A program made the translations under genes and the position numbers. A stretch of DNA of 34,896 nucleotides from Oscillochloris sp. Lineage in GTDB: Bacteria; Chloroflexota; Chloroflexia; Chloroflexales; Chloroflexaceae. The stretch is taken from the NCBI GenBank assembly GCA_012032775.1, contig JAAUQO010000046.1, positions 1 through 34,896 on the forward strand. Reading direction: 5' to 3'. The notes under the pieces are model-generated. The model did not search any database. It had not been told where the DNA came from and saw nothing but the letters and a program-made list of their open reading frames with translations. Shown here piece after piece: positions 1-7,346 of the stretch. Every line of letters begins with the position of its first letter. Positions within the stretch are counted from its first letter, which is position 1.

Positions 1-290
1 TAGCAGGTTCCCAAGCACCGGCATACCCCGGTTCGAAGCTACGGCCGTACTGACGCAAACCCGCCGAACCGACAGAACTACGCCCGGCGCTGACCGAATT
101 TTGTGCGCCCGTTTAGCGCTAATTATATCACGAGGAAAAATTTGTTTCGCAAACGCGGAGCGCGCGCGGTTGTGGGCTTTTTCGGGCCGCCGGATCGTTG
201 AGATTCGACAGCGCGATGCGGCACGGCGTAGCTGCGCCGCATCACACCGGGTGGTACGTTCGCCGAATGCTAGTACGCTCAAGCGTACAT
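1..290. other. Non-coding left edge
   Basis: No convincing gene is seen. A 74-codon open frame (101-325) has no recognisable domain and no clear ribosome binding site, and its end is translated from the dispersed repeat at 291-369, so I do not call it. A short hairpin with an 8-bp stem (GATGCGGC at 215-222, GCCGCATC at 236-243) is present. The stretch lies downstream of the minus-strand GH13 gene. Confidence 0.6.
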
Positions 291-369
291 ACGTCTCCGG
301 CGCACATCGCACGGTGACGGCCTAAAGGCCGTTACAAACCCGCGACGGACGGAGGCCGACCGGTACTAG
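291..369 (+). repeat. 79-bp dispersed repeat, copy A
   Basis: This block matches 13027-13105 in inverted orientation over 79 bp without gaps, with about 7 differences (roughly 91% identity by eye). Its core contains a short palindrome, ACGGCC-TAAA-GGCCGT, at about 317-332. The right end overlaps the TAG stop codon of the GH13 gene (366-368), so the repeat supplies that gene's terminal codon and 3' flank. No transposase is nearby, so it resembles a REP- or MITE-like intergenic element rather than an insertion sequence. Confidence 0.85.
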
Positions 370-1994
370 TCGCGTTCCAGGCGGAGCCAGCAGCTATCAT
401 AGGGCTGCATGTCGAGGAGATAGGTTCGATCTTTGGGGTGCGCAATATGATTCCCATCGAGCAGATGGGTCACGCGACTCACATCGGAGCCAAGATCCAA
501 TTCGACACTCAGGGCCGTATCGGACAGATTATGAACGGCGACCATACGGCGCTCGGCAAGATCGTAGCGAATGGCGAACACCGCAGCCTGGTTGGTGGCC
601 AGTAGCTGCGATGTGCCGCGACCGATTTCGGGCAAGCCGCGCCGCACCCGCAACATCATCTCGAAGGCATTGAGCAACGAGTTCGGATCGCGCTGCTGGG
701 CGGCGACATTAACCTGCTTGTAGCTGTAATCGCCCGCGCTGATCAACGGCCGAATCAGCTTATCGACAGGTGCGTTGGAATAGCCGCCATTCGGCCCATC
801 GGACCATTGCATCGGTGTACGCACCGGATTACGCCCCTCCAACGACAGATTATCACCCATGCCGATCTCCTCGCCATACCAGATAACCGGCGTACCGGGC
901 AAGGTGAACAGCAGGCTATAGACCTGTTTAATCCGGCGCAGATCGCCATCAAGAATCGGCGGCAGCCGGCGGGGAACGCCGCGATCGTAGAGCCACATCT
1001 CTTCGGTAAAGCCGAATGTTCGTGAAATTTCTTCCCGCTCGTAGGGCGAAAGACGTTCAAGAGCCAGCTCGTCGTGATTGCGCACAAACACCGCCCACTG
1101 ACACAACGGCGGCTTTTTGGGCACCATATACAGCGCCCGCACCAGCGGCTCGGCGGTTTTGCGCGCAAGGGCGAGATACATGTGTTGGTTCAGAATGAAG
1201 TTGAACAGCATATGCATCCGATCGGAGTTACCGAAGTAGTGCGTCAACTGATCAGGATCAACATTCGCCTCAGCCAACATCATGGCATCGCCGCGTCGCC
1301 AGGCCAGCAAGTGGTGAATATCGGTAATCAGAGCGTAGGGATCGACAATATCGGCCACATCGACATCGAGCCGCTCGATCACAAACGGCGCTGCATCGAT
1401 CCGAAAGCCATCGACCCCGAGTTCGAGCCAGAAGCCGATGATCTTGGCGATCTCATCGCGCACCCTCGGGTTGATCGTGTTGAGATCGGGTTGGTGCGGG
1501 AAGAAACGGTGAAAATAGTATTCCTTCGCCACCCGATCATACGTCCAGACCCGCTCCTGCTTGCCGGGGAAGATCATGCCCTGGTTGGCGTCGGTCGGCT
1601 TATCCTTCGACCAGAGATAATAGTCGCGGTAGGGCGATTCGGGATCGGCACGGGCCTGTTGAAACCAGGGATGCTCGCTGGAGGTATGGTTGATCACCAG
1701 ATCGATCACGATACGAATACCGCGATCGTGGGCCTGCCGCGCGAATTCAACAAAATCACCCAGGCTGCCCAGACGCGGATCCACGCTGTAGTAATCGCTG
1801 ATATCGTAGCCATTATCACGATTGGGCGTTGGAAAGAAGGGCAATAGCCAGATACAGGTAAAACCAAGACCGGCGATATAGTCGAGCTTACTGGTTAAGC
1901 CGACAAAATCCCCAATTCCATCGCCCCCGGAGTCGGCGTAGGTCTCGACATCCAGACAATAGATCAGTGCCTCCTGATACCAGCGATTATGCAT
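366..1994 (-). CDS. GH13 alpha-glucan enzyme, trehalose synthase (TreS)-like
   Basis: This 542-residue protein is a glycoside hydrolase family 13 enzyme. The order of motifs fits trehalose synthase (maltose glucosyltransferase): WYQEALIY at the N terminus, GDGIGDF near 24-30, DLVINH at 98-103, GVDGFRIDA with nucleophile Asp200, MLAEAN with acid/base Glu242, and VRNHDE with Asp308. The segment GMGDN followed by NPVRTPMQW is also typical of TreS. A C-terminal beta domain follows. TreS interconverts maltose and trehalose in the cytoplasm, an osmolyte role; a hydrolytic alpha-glucosidase is the alternative. The ATG at 1994 has AAGGAG 6 nt upstream. A sigma-54 promoter at 2036-2052 would give a leader of about 32 nt. 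The stop codon lies in dispersed repeat A. Confidence 0.9.
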   Translation of the reverse strand: MHNRWYQEALIYCLDVETYADSGGDGIGDFVGLTSKLDYIAGLGFTCIWLLPFFPTPNRDNGYDISDYYSVDPRLGSLGDFVEFARQAHDRGIRIVIDLVINHTSSEHPWFQQARADPESPYRDYYLWSKDKPTDANQGMIFPGKQERVWTYDRVAKEYYFHRFFPHQPDLNTINPRVRDEIAKIIGFWLELGVDGFRIDAAPFVIERLDVDVADIVDPYALITDIHHLLAWRRGDAMMLAEANVDPDQLTHYFGNSDRMHMLFNFILNQHMYLALARKTAEPLVRALYMVPKKPPLCQWAVFVRNHDELALERLSPYEREEISRTFGFTEEMWLYDRGVPRRLPPILDGDLRRIKQVYSLLFTLPGTPVIWYGEEIGMGDNLSLEGRNPVRTPMQWSDGPNGGYSNAPVDKLIRPLISAGDYSYKQVNVAAQQRDPNSLLNAFEMMLRVRRGLPEIGRGTSQLLATNQAAVFAIRYDLAERRMVAVHNLSDTALSVELDLGSDVSRVTHLLDGNHIAHPKDRTYLLDMQPYDSCWLRLERD

Positions 1995-2035
1995 GCTGCG
2001 CTCCTTGAGTGTCCGGCTAAAACTTTGTGGTCATG

Positions 2036-2052
2036 TTGCAAGTTGTATGCCG
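2036..2052 (-). promoter_or_regulatory. Sigma-54 promoter for the GH13 gene
   Basis: On the minus strand this reads CGGCATACAACTTGCAA, with GG and GC exactly 10 nt apart and a TTGCAA -12 element. The predicted start is near 2026, about 32 nt before the start codon. It lies back to back with the plus-strand promoter at 2098-2114. Confidence 0.75.
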
Positions 2053-2097
2053 CATCAGGCTGCCGTCAAACCCGAGTCGCAATCCAATCCTGCTTCC

Positions 2098-2114
2098 TGG
2101 CACAGATATTGCAC
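2098..2114 (+). promoter_or_regulatory. Sigma-54 promoter for the GlsB-like gene
   Basis: The sequence is TGGCACAGATATTGCAC, a full consensus match with GG-N10-GC. The predicted start is near 2124, giving a leader of about 64 nt before the GTG at 2188. Confidence 0.88.
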
Positions 2115-2187
2115 CTGTGACGGTGTGCTGATTCGGGTGACGTGGAGCACCTGCGCAGCAATTGGATAAGTTATCAGGAGGATTCCC

Positions 2188-2466
2188 GTGATCATCAACC
2201 TTATTCTCTGGATTCTGTTCGGGGCCCTGGTCGGTTGGCTTGCCAGCATCGTGATGCGCACCGATGCTCAGCAGGGCGCATTGTTAAACATCGTGGTCGG
2301 TATCATCGGCGCGTTCCTGGGCGGGCTGGTCTTCAGCCTGCTTGGATTCGGCGGTAGTAATATCAACAGCGGCGACTTCAGCCTTGGCTCGTTGCTGGTA
2401 TCGTTCATCGGCGCGGTGGTTTTGCTGGGGATCGTCAATCTGTTCCGGCGCGGCTCGGTTCGCTAA
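2188..2466 (+). CDS. GlsB/YeaQ/YmgE-family small membrane protein
   Basis: This 92-residue hydrophobic protein has three predicted membrane segments (about 3-20, 30-52 and 65-87) and the glycine-rich pattern of the GlsB/YeaQ/YmgE (transglycosylase-associated) family, for example FGALVGWLAS and GIIGAFLGGLVF. Members are inner-membrane proteins often induced by stress; their biochemical role is unclear. The GTG start is supported by AGGAGG about 7 nt upstream (CAGGAGGATTCCC-GTG). The gene has its own sigma-54 promoter at 2098-2114, divergent from the GH13 gene. A strong hairpin follows the stop. Confidence 0.88.
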   Translation: MIINLILWILFGALVGWLASIVMRTDAQQGALLNIVVGIIGAFLGGLVFSLLGFGGSNINSGDFSLGSLLVSFIGAVVLLGIVNLFRRGSVR

Positions 2467-2484
2467 TTTGTGAACTTTTTGGAC

Positions 2485-2519
2485 TGAGGGGTCTGGCGGC
2501 TATGCTGCCAGACCCCTCA
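2485..2519 (+). terminator. Hairpin after the GlsB-like gene
   Basis: A perfect 13-bp stem (GAGGGGTCTGGC at 2486-2497 with GCCAGACCCCTC at 2507-2518, plus one T-A pair) encloses a 9-nt loop. It is followed by AATCGAATTTTC, a weak T tract. It may terminate the GlsB-like transcript or allow partial read-through into the gene at 2546, for which no separate promoter was found. Confidence 0.75.
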
Positions 2520-2545
2520 ATCGAATTTTCAAGTAAGGAGTAGGT

Positions 2546-3082
2546 ATGCAAGTCTCCGAGATTGTGAAAGACGCGCCGATTGAGCGCGAGGACGTGAGTC
2601 GGTGGGTGGTATTCTCAGGGTTCTGGGGGTCGATCTTTTATTTGCTCTCGTGTGTCAGCGAAGTTGCGGCGGCGCGCCGGCGTCCGGTGCGGCTCGACAC
2701 ACAAACCCTGGGGATGGGCTACGGAATGCATGTGGCAACCTTCGTGATCGGCGGGTCGATCCTGAACGCCGGCCAGTCGCTGGTGGTTGGGAAGAGCAGC
2801 ACCGAGCAGGCGCAGGAGTCGATCGGCGGCGGGCAGTTGCAGCGTACCTGGCCGTTGCAGGCCCTCGGCGGCGCCGCCGGGTCGGTCGTGCCGTTGGCAA
2901 TGGCGGTAGCAAGCCAGAAAGTTGCCGAGAACATCACCGGCCGCCCGGCGATCGATAATGATATCAACTGGCCGGTTGCCGCCGGAACCATGGTTGTGAT
3001 CACCGGGTTAACCGCATTGGCCGTGAGCCGGATCACATCGTGGGTAGCACGCGATGCGAAGCGCGGTTCGGGGAGGCGTTAG
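2546..3082 (+). CDS. Membrane protein of unknown function
   Basis: I do not recognise a family for this 178-residue protein. It has about four hydrophobic stretches: near 22-38 (VVFSGFWGSIFYLLSCV), 58-75, 105-122 and 145-162. A small-residue-rich loop contains a Gly-Gly-Gly run. The ATG is preceded by AAGTAAGGAGTAGGT, a good ribosome binding site (AAGGAG). It sits 79 nt after the GlsB-like gene, across a hairpin, so it may be co-transcribed by read-through and could share its stress or envelope context. A bidirectionally placed hairpin separates it from rpoN. Confidence 0.75.
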   Translation: MQVSEIVKDAPIEREDVSRWVVFSGFWGSIFYLLSCVSEVAAARRRPVRLDTQTLGMGYGMHVATFVIGGSILNAGQSLVVGKSSTEQAQESIGGGQLQRTWPLQALGGAAGSVVPLAMAVASQKVAENITGRPAIDNDINWPVAAGTMVVITGLTALAVSRITSWVARDAKRGSGRR

Positions 3083-3120
3083 GGCTACTTCGTTGTTTCG
3101 ACGCGCTGAGGCTATGGTTT

Positions 3121-3168
3121 TGGGGTTGCGCTTTTTGCCGGCGAGCCGACAAAACGCAACCCCATTTT
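3121..3168 (+). terminator. Rho-independent terminator
   Basis: A 10-bp stem (TGGGGTTGCG at 3121-3130 with CGCAACCCCA at 3155-3164) is followed by TTTT on the plus strand. It lies between the convergent gene at 2546 and rpoN. The T tract serves only the plus-strand transcript, though the hairpin may also slow minus-strand read-through. Confidence 0.8.
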
Positions 3169-4504
3169 AGCGTAAATGCGAGGGCGGGATCTTCATCAGG
3201 ACGCGGTATTTGGCGACGGTACGCCGGGCGATCGTATGGCCCTGTTCGCCGAGCAGGCGGGCCAACTCTTCGTCGCTGAGCGGTCGCGGTTCATTGGCGA
3301 TCAGCTCACGCAAGACATCCTGCACACCGCGCGCAACCACGAAAAACTCACTCATCGGCAACAAGGTACCATTCGGCAGCAGGGCGGTCTTGTCGGCGGT
3401 GGCACGGCTGATGGTTGATTCATGAACGCCCAACTCAGCCGCGATCTCGGCGCGAGTCATGGGCAGCAGGTGGCGCACGCCATGGCGCAGGAACCCGTCC
3501 TGACGCTCGATAATCGTCTCGCCGATCCGTTGCAGCGTTGATTCGCGCTGGCGTAGGTTCGACAAAAAGACCCTGGCGCGTGCAATATACTCGCGGACGT
3601 GTTCGCGCTCGTCGTCGGGCAGATTGGCCGCCTTACGGGCCAGATCCTGATAGAGCGGATTGAGGCGCAGAATACGTCGCGGCGAATGCAACACTTCGAC
3701 CACAAACGTATCTTCGCGATTCACAATCGCGATATCGGCGGTGCGGTAGCGGGTGCGTTGCAACGGCGCAGCCTCGAACATGGCGGCCTGAGCCGGAAAC
3801 GGCCAGAGATGGCGGCGAATAAAGTTGCGTACCTCTTCCATCTCATCGGCGCTGATCCGCAACCGGCGCCCGATCTGGCGGAAGCGCCCGGCACCCAGAT
3901 CCTCGAAATACTCGGCGATAATCGTGCGAGCGTGGGGATTCGTGACCCCCTGCGCTTCCAGGGCATCGATCTGCACCAGCATACACTCCTGCGTATCACG
4001 GGTAGCAATGCCGGGCGGGCCGATCTCACGCAAGTGCGCCAACACCCGCTGTACCCGTTCAAGTGGGATCCGCAGCAAATCGGCGATCACCTCAAGATCA
4101 TCGGCGAGAAAACCGCGATCATCAAGATTGCCGACCAGCGCAAGGGCAACCGGATGATCCTCGGTCGGCAGGCTGACATACAGATCGCTGAGCAATGACT
4201 CGGGCAAACTTTGCGGTGCGGCAACGAATAAAAGCGGATCGATCTGTTCTTCGCGCTGCACCGGACCGTCGCCGACGGTATCGGCATTGGCACAGTGCAT
4301 GCAAACACCTTCGATCACCAGACTGCCGCAACGAGCACAGGCCTGCTCGTAGGTTTCGATCTCTTCGAGGGCGGGATTTTCGGCAAGTTCCTGCTGCACC
4401 AGTTGCTGCAGATCCATGCTCGGTAACATGAGGAGTTGCGCGAGATTGAGCAGAGCCGGGGTGACTCGCATATCCATCTCGGGCGCCATCGACATGCTGA
4501 ACAT
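3167..4504 (-). CDS. rpoN: RNA polymerase sigma-54 factor (RpoN)
   Basis: Sigma-54 directs RNA polymerase to -24/-12 promoters and needs AAA+ activators to open them. The 445-residue protein has the N-terminal activator-interacting region (LLMLPSMDLQQLVQQ, then ELAENPALEE near 39-48), a core-binding domain, a helix-turn-helix, and the C-terminal RpoN box ARRTVAKYR at 426-434 that reads the -24 element. Unusually, a zinc-ribbon-like CxxC...CxxC (Cys56, Cys59, Cys68, Cys71) is inserted between region I and the core-binding domain. I start it at 4504 because GGGGGAAAGG precedes that ATG and the protein then begins like other RpoN; an upstream in-frame start at 4618 would add 38 unrelated residues. 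A sigma-54 promoter at 4642-4658 suggests autoregulation. Confidence 0.96.
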   Translation of the reverse strand: MFSMSMAPEMDMRVTPALLNLAQLLMLPSMDLQQLVQQELAENPALEEIETYEQACARCGSLVIEGVCMHCANADTVGDGPVQREEQIDPLLFVAAPQSLPESLLSDLYVSLPTEDHPVALALVGNLDDRGFLADDLEVIADLLRIPLERVQRVLAHLREIGPPGIATRDTQECMLVQIDALEAQGVTNPHARTIIAEYFEDLGAGRFRQIGRRLRISADEMEEVRNFIRRHLWPFPAQAAMFEAAPLQRTRYRTADIAIVNREDTFVVEVLHSPRRILRLNPLYQDLARKAANLPDDEREHVREYIARARVFLSNLRQRESTLQRIGETIIERQDGFLRHGVRHLLPMTRAEIAAELGVHESTISRATADKTALLPNGTLLPMSEFFVVARGVQDVLRELIANEPRPLSDEELARLLGEQGHTIARRTVAKYRVLMKIPPSHLR

Positions 4505-4641
4505 GGGCAAACCTTTCCCCCAGGGTCTATCCGTAATAACGAATCCCCAGGTTATGAAAGCACATACGCCGTCCGGCAGATTGCCCGTGGCGGCGTTGGC
4601 ATGACGAACAAAGTACACAGAACTTTACAATCTTCCATCAT

Positions 4642-4658
4642 CTGCAAGAAGCGTGCCA
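4642..4658 (-). promoter_or_regulatory. Sigma-54 promoter for rpoN itself
   Basis: On the minus strand the sequence is TGGCACGCTTCTTGCAG, a full match with GG-N10-GC. The predicted start near 4632 gives a leader of about 128 nt before the rpoN start. It is divergent from, and 28 bp away from, the promoter at 4687-4703. Confidence 0.85.
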
Positions 4659-4686
4659 GAACAGAATAGCCGGCTTTTCCGACTCG

Positions 4687-4703
4687 TGGCACACGGCTTG
4701 CAT
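4687..4703 (+). promoter_or_regulatory. Sigma-54 promoter for the methyltransferase
   Basis: The sequence is TGGCACACGGCTTGCAT, a perfect match. The predicted start near 4713 gives a leader of about 42 nt. Confidence 0.9.
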
Positions 4704-4754
4704 GCTTCAGCATAACGCCTTGTTGAAGGACAACTTGAAAACAGAGGAGCATCT

Positions 4755-5630
4755 ATGGAGCGAGCGATCGGGCGGGCTAATCCGTTGACACCAGCATCGA
4801 CACCGTACTGGTCGTCCCGATTACCAGCATATGCCGAGATGCTCAGCGCATATCATACCGCCCATGCAACAGAATTGCAGGCCATGATCGCGGATCTGCC
4901 GTTGCAGCATGGCGCCGATGTGCTTGATCTGGCCTGCGGCAGCGGAACATACAGCTGTTGGCTGGCCGCACAGGTGGGTCCTAGGGGATCGGTTGTAGCC
5001 GTCGATATCGACCCGGCATTTCTGGCCGTGGCCGAAGCGGTTGTGGCCGCTGCAGGTATGAGCGAGCGGGTGCATATGCGCCGCGCCGATGCCGCTGATC
5101 TGCCTTTTGCCGACAATAGCTTCGATCTGGCCTGGTGCGCGCAGAGTATGTTCACCCTGCCCGAACCGGCGGCGGCATTGCGCGAGTTATGGCGGGTGGT
5201 GCGGCCGGGCGGCACGGTGGCGGTGTTCGAGAACGACACCCTCCACCAATTGATCCTGCCATGGCCGGTCGATCTGGAACTTGCGGTGCGCAAGGCGCAA
5301 CTGCGCTCATTCAGGTCTGATACCACGACAGCGGAGCAATTTTTCATCGGGCGCGATCTACGCACCTACCTGAGCCGGGCCGGGTTCGTCGATTGTCGCA
5401 TCCTGGCCTATACCACCGTACGCCAGGCGCCGCTTGAAGCCAACGAGCGCACTTTTCTGCAATGGTACTTGCAGGATGTGGCTGAACGGGCTTGCGCCTT
5501 TTTGGAACCGGCCTTGCGCACCCGCTTTCAGCGCCTGATCGATCCCGCCTCGCCCACATACCTGCTGGATCAGCCGGATTTTACCGTGACCTACCTGGAT
5601 CTGCTTGCGCTGGGACGCAAGCAGTCGTGA
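4755..5630 (+). CDS. Class I SAM-dependent methyltransferase
   Basis: This 291-residue protein has the UbiE/Methyltransf_11 fold. Motif I is VLDLACGSGTY (Asp58-Gly64), the acidic end of strand 2 is VAVDID, motif II is DLPFADNSFD, and the post-motif segment is ELWRVVRPGGTVAVFE. It therefore uses S-adenosylmethionine; the acceptor (quinone, lipid or small molecule) cannot be read from the sequence. GAGGAG lies 6 nt before the ATG. It is transcribed divergently from rpoN from its own sigma-54 promoter at 4687-4703. No membrane segment or signal peptide is seen, so it is probably cytoplasmic. Confidence 0.88.
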   Translation: MERAIGRANPLTPASTPYWSSRLPAYAEMLSAYHTAHATELQAMIADLPLQHGADVLDLACGSGTYSCWLAAQVGPRGSVVAVDIDPAFLAVAEAVVAAAGMSERVHMRRADAADLPFADNSFDLAWCAQSMFTLPEPAAALRELWRVVRPGGTVAVFENDTLHQLILPWPVDLELAVRKAQLRSFRSDTTTAEQFFIGRDLRTYLSRAGFVDCRILAYTTVRQAPLEANERTFLQWYLQDVAERACAFLEPALRTRFQRLIDPASPTYLLDQPDFTVTYLDLLALGRKQS

Positions 5631-5644
5631 TGATCTTGTTGCTG

Positions 5645-5661
5645 TGGCGACGAAATTGCCA
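5645..5661 (+). promoter_or_regulatory. Weaker sigma-54 promoter candidate for the FAD/Rieske gene
   Basis: The sequence TGGCGACGAAATTGCCA keeps GG-N10-GC but departs from consensus at CAC (CGA) and at TTGCW (TTGCC). It is also a small palindrome (TGGC...GCCA) inside an imperfect hairpin that could be the methyltransferase terminator, so chance is a real alternative. The predicted start is near 5671. Confidence 0.4.
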
Positions 5662-5773
5662 TAGCGCAGCAACGCTCTAAAACACAGAACTTACGCAAGC
5701 AGCCGCAAGGCGCAAGTTGCCTCACCCAAGCGACATCAAGAGGGGGTTCCGGCCACAAGAAAGGAATGTATCA

Positions 5774-7291
5774 ATGCAATGGCAACGCGAAGAACACCAG
5801 TCTGTCTGGGTTGCGACGGCGAATATGCCGACGCGGCCCGCACTTTCGGCCAGCATCCGCACCGGGGTTTGTGTCGTCGGCGCCGGGATCTCCGGCCTGA
5901 CCACAGCATATCTGCTGGCCCGCAACGGCATCGAAGTTACGGTGCTCGACGATGGGCCGATGGGCGGCGGCGAGAGCCGGCACACCACGGCGCAGATCAC
6001 ATGTGTGCTCGACAAGGGCTACGCCGAAACCGAACAGTTACGCGGGCGCGAAGGCGCGCGGCAGGCTGCTTCAAGCCACAAGGCCGCGATCGAGATGATC
6101 GCGCAGATTGTGCAACATGAGCAGATCGACTGCGATTTTGCGCGTGTCGATGGCTACCTCTTCACCCCGCCCGGCGGTGATCGCTCCGATCTGGAAGATG
6201 AGCTTATGGCGGCGCAGCGTGCCGGCCTGGCCGATACGACCATGGTCGAGCGCTTGCCGATCGAGCATGCGGCCAGCGGGCCGGCGCTGCGCTTCCCGAA
6301 TCAGGCCCAGTTTCATATTTTGCGCTATCTGGAAGGATTGGGGCAGGCGGTCGAGCGCCTGGGCGGCAAAATCTATTGCAATACGCGGGTGCGTCGGGTG
6401 CGCGGCGGCCGACCGACCTATCTGGATATTGAGGGCGGTTTGAATGTGATCGCGAATGCGACCGTGCTCGCCACCCATGTGCCGATGAACGAGGTGATCG
6501 GCTACAGCAGCAAAGTTTTCGCCTATCGCACTTATGTCATCGGGATGAAGGTGCCGCAGGGCGCGATTCCGCACATGATCGCCTTCGACACCCTGGATCC
6601 ATACCACTACGTGCGCTTGCAATCAGTCGATGATTACGATGTCCTGGTTGTCGGCGGCGAAGATCATCGCGCCGGCCAGCATGAAGGCGCCGCCGATCCA
6701 TATGCCGCCCTGGAGCAGTGGACGCGCCGGACATTCCCACAGGCGGGTGAGACACTGTTCGCCTGGGCCGGCCAGGTGCATAACTCGCTTGATGGATTGG
6801 CCTTGATCGGCCCGGATCTGGTCGATCGGGGGGTTTTTGTGATCACCGGGCAAACCGGCATCGGGATGACCCACAGCACTCTGGGCGGCATGATTGTGAG
6901 CGACATCATCCAGGGCCGGCGTAATCCCTGGGCCGCATTATACGATCCAACCCGCTTCCCAACCGGCTCGACCGGCGAGGTACTACGCGAAGGTCTGAAT
7001 GTCGTCAAACAGTATGCCGGCTTGCTTACCGGCGGCGATCTGATCAGCGAGCAGGATATTCCGCTGAACAGCGGCGCCGTGATCGGCTGGGGGATTACGA
7101 AATCGGCGATCTATCGCGATCCGCAGGGTGCCGTCCACCGCTTCTCGGCGGTCTGCCCCCACGCCGGATGCATTGTGGGCTGGAACGACGGCGAGAAAAC
7201 CTGGGATTGCCCATGCCATGGGTCGCGCTTCGACTCCTACGGTCGCCAGATCCATGGTCCGTCGCCACGTGATCTGGATCGATCGGAATAA
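5774..7291 (+). CDS. FAD-dependent oxidoreductase with C-terminal Rieske domain
   Basis: This 505-residue protein joins a DAO-type FAD domain to a Rieske [2Fe-2S] domain. The dinucleotide-binding motif is VVGAGISG (Gly36-Gly41), followed by the substrate/FAD region with GGGESRHTTAQ. Near the C terminus, CPHAGC and CPCH supply cluster ligands Cys461, His463, Cys479 and His482, with Cys466 and Cys481 placed as the disulfide pair of bc1-type Rieske proteins. Such fusions oxidise amine or similar substrates and pass electrons through the cluster; the substrate is unknown. I start at ATG 5774 (AAAGGA about 9 nt upstream), not the TTG at 5717. A weak sigma-54 candidate lies at 5645-5661. Confidence 0.9.
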   Translation: MQWQREEHQSVWVATANMPTRPALSASIRTGVCVVGAGISGLTTAYLLARNGIEVTVLDDGPMGGGESRHTTAQITCVLDKGYAETEQLRGREGARQAASSHKAAIEMIAQIVQHEQIDCDFARVDGYLFTPPGGDRSDLEDELMAAQRAGLADTTMVERLPIEHAASGPALRFPNQAQFHILRYLEGLGQAVERLGGKIYCNTRVRRVRGGRPTYLDIEGGLNVIANATVLATHVPMNEVIGYSSKVFAYRTYVIGMKVPQGAIPHMIAFDTLDPYHYVRLQSVDDYDVLVVGGEDHRAGQHEGAADPYAALEQWTRRTFPQAGETLFAWAGQVHNSLDGLALIGPDLVDRGVFVITGQTGIGMTHSTLGGMIVSDIIQGRRNPWAALYDPTRFPTGSTGEVLREGLNVVKQYAGLLTGGDLISEQDIPLNSGAVIGWGITKSAIYRDPQGAVHRFSAVCPHAGCIVGWNDGEKTWDCPCHGSRFDSYGRQIHGPSPRDLDRSE

Positions 7292-7299
7292 ATGAGGAT

Positions 7300-7337
7300 G
7301 GTGCTGCGGGGCCGGCTTTGTCGGCCCCCGCAGCACC
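7300..7337. terminator. Strong GC hairpin between convergent genes
   Basis: GGTGCTGCGGG pairs with CCCGCAGCACC, and the stem continues through GCCG/CGGC with one bulged C. No T tract follows on the plus strand. It separates the FAD/Rieske gene from the convergent NtrC-type gene and is probably a shared terminator. Confidence 0.65.
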
Positions 7338-7346
7338 ACAGCACCA

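Noticed and set aside
1..46. tRNA-like GGTTCGAAGC at the left edge
   Set aside because: It resembles a T-arm, but no matching acceptor stem, CCA end or anticodon arm can be placed.
101..325. 74-codon ORF
   Set aside because: No domain or ribosome binding site, and its end derives from the dispersed repeat.
1074..1847. 257-codon plus-strand ORF
   Set aside because: Antisense shadow of the GH13 gene.
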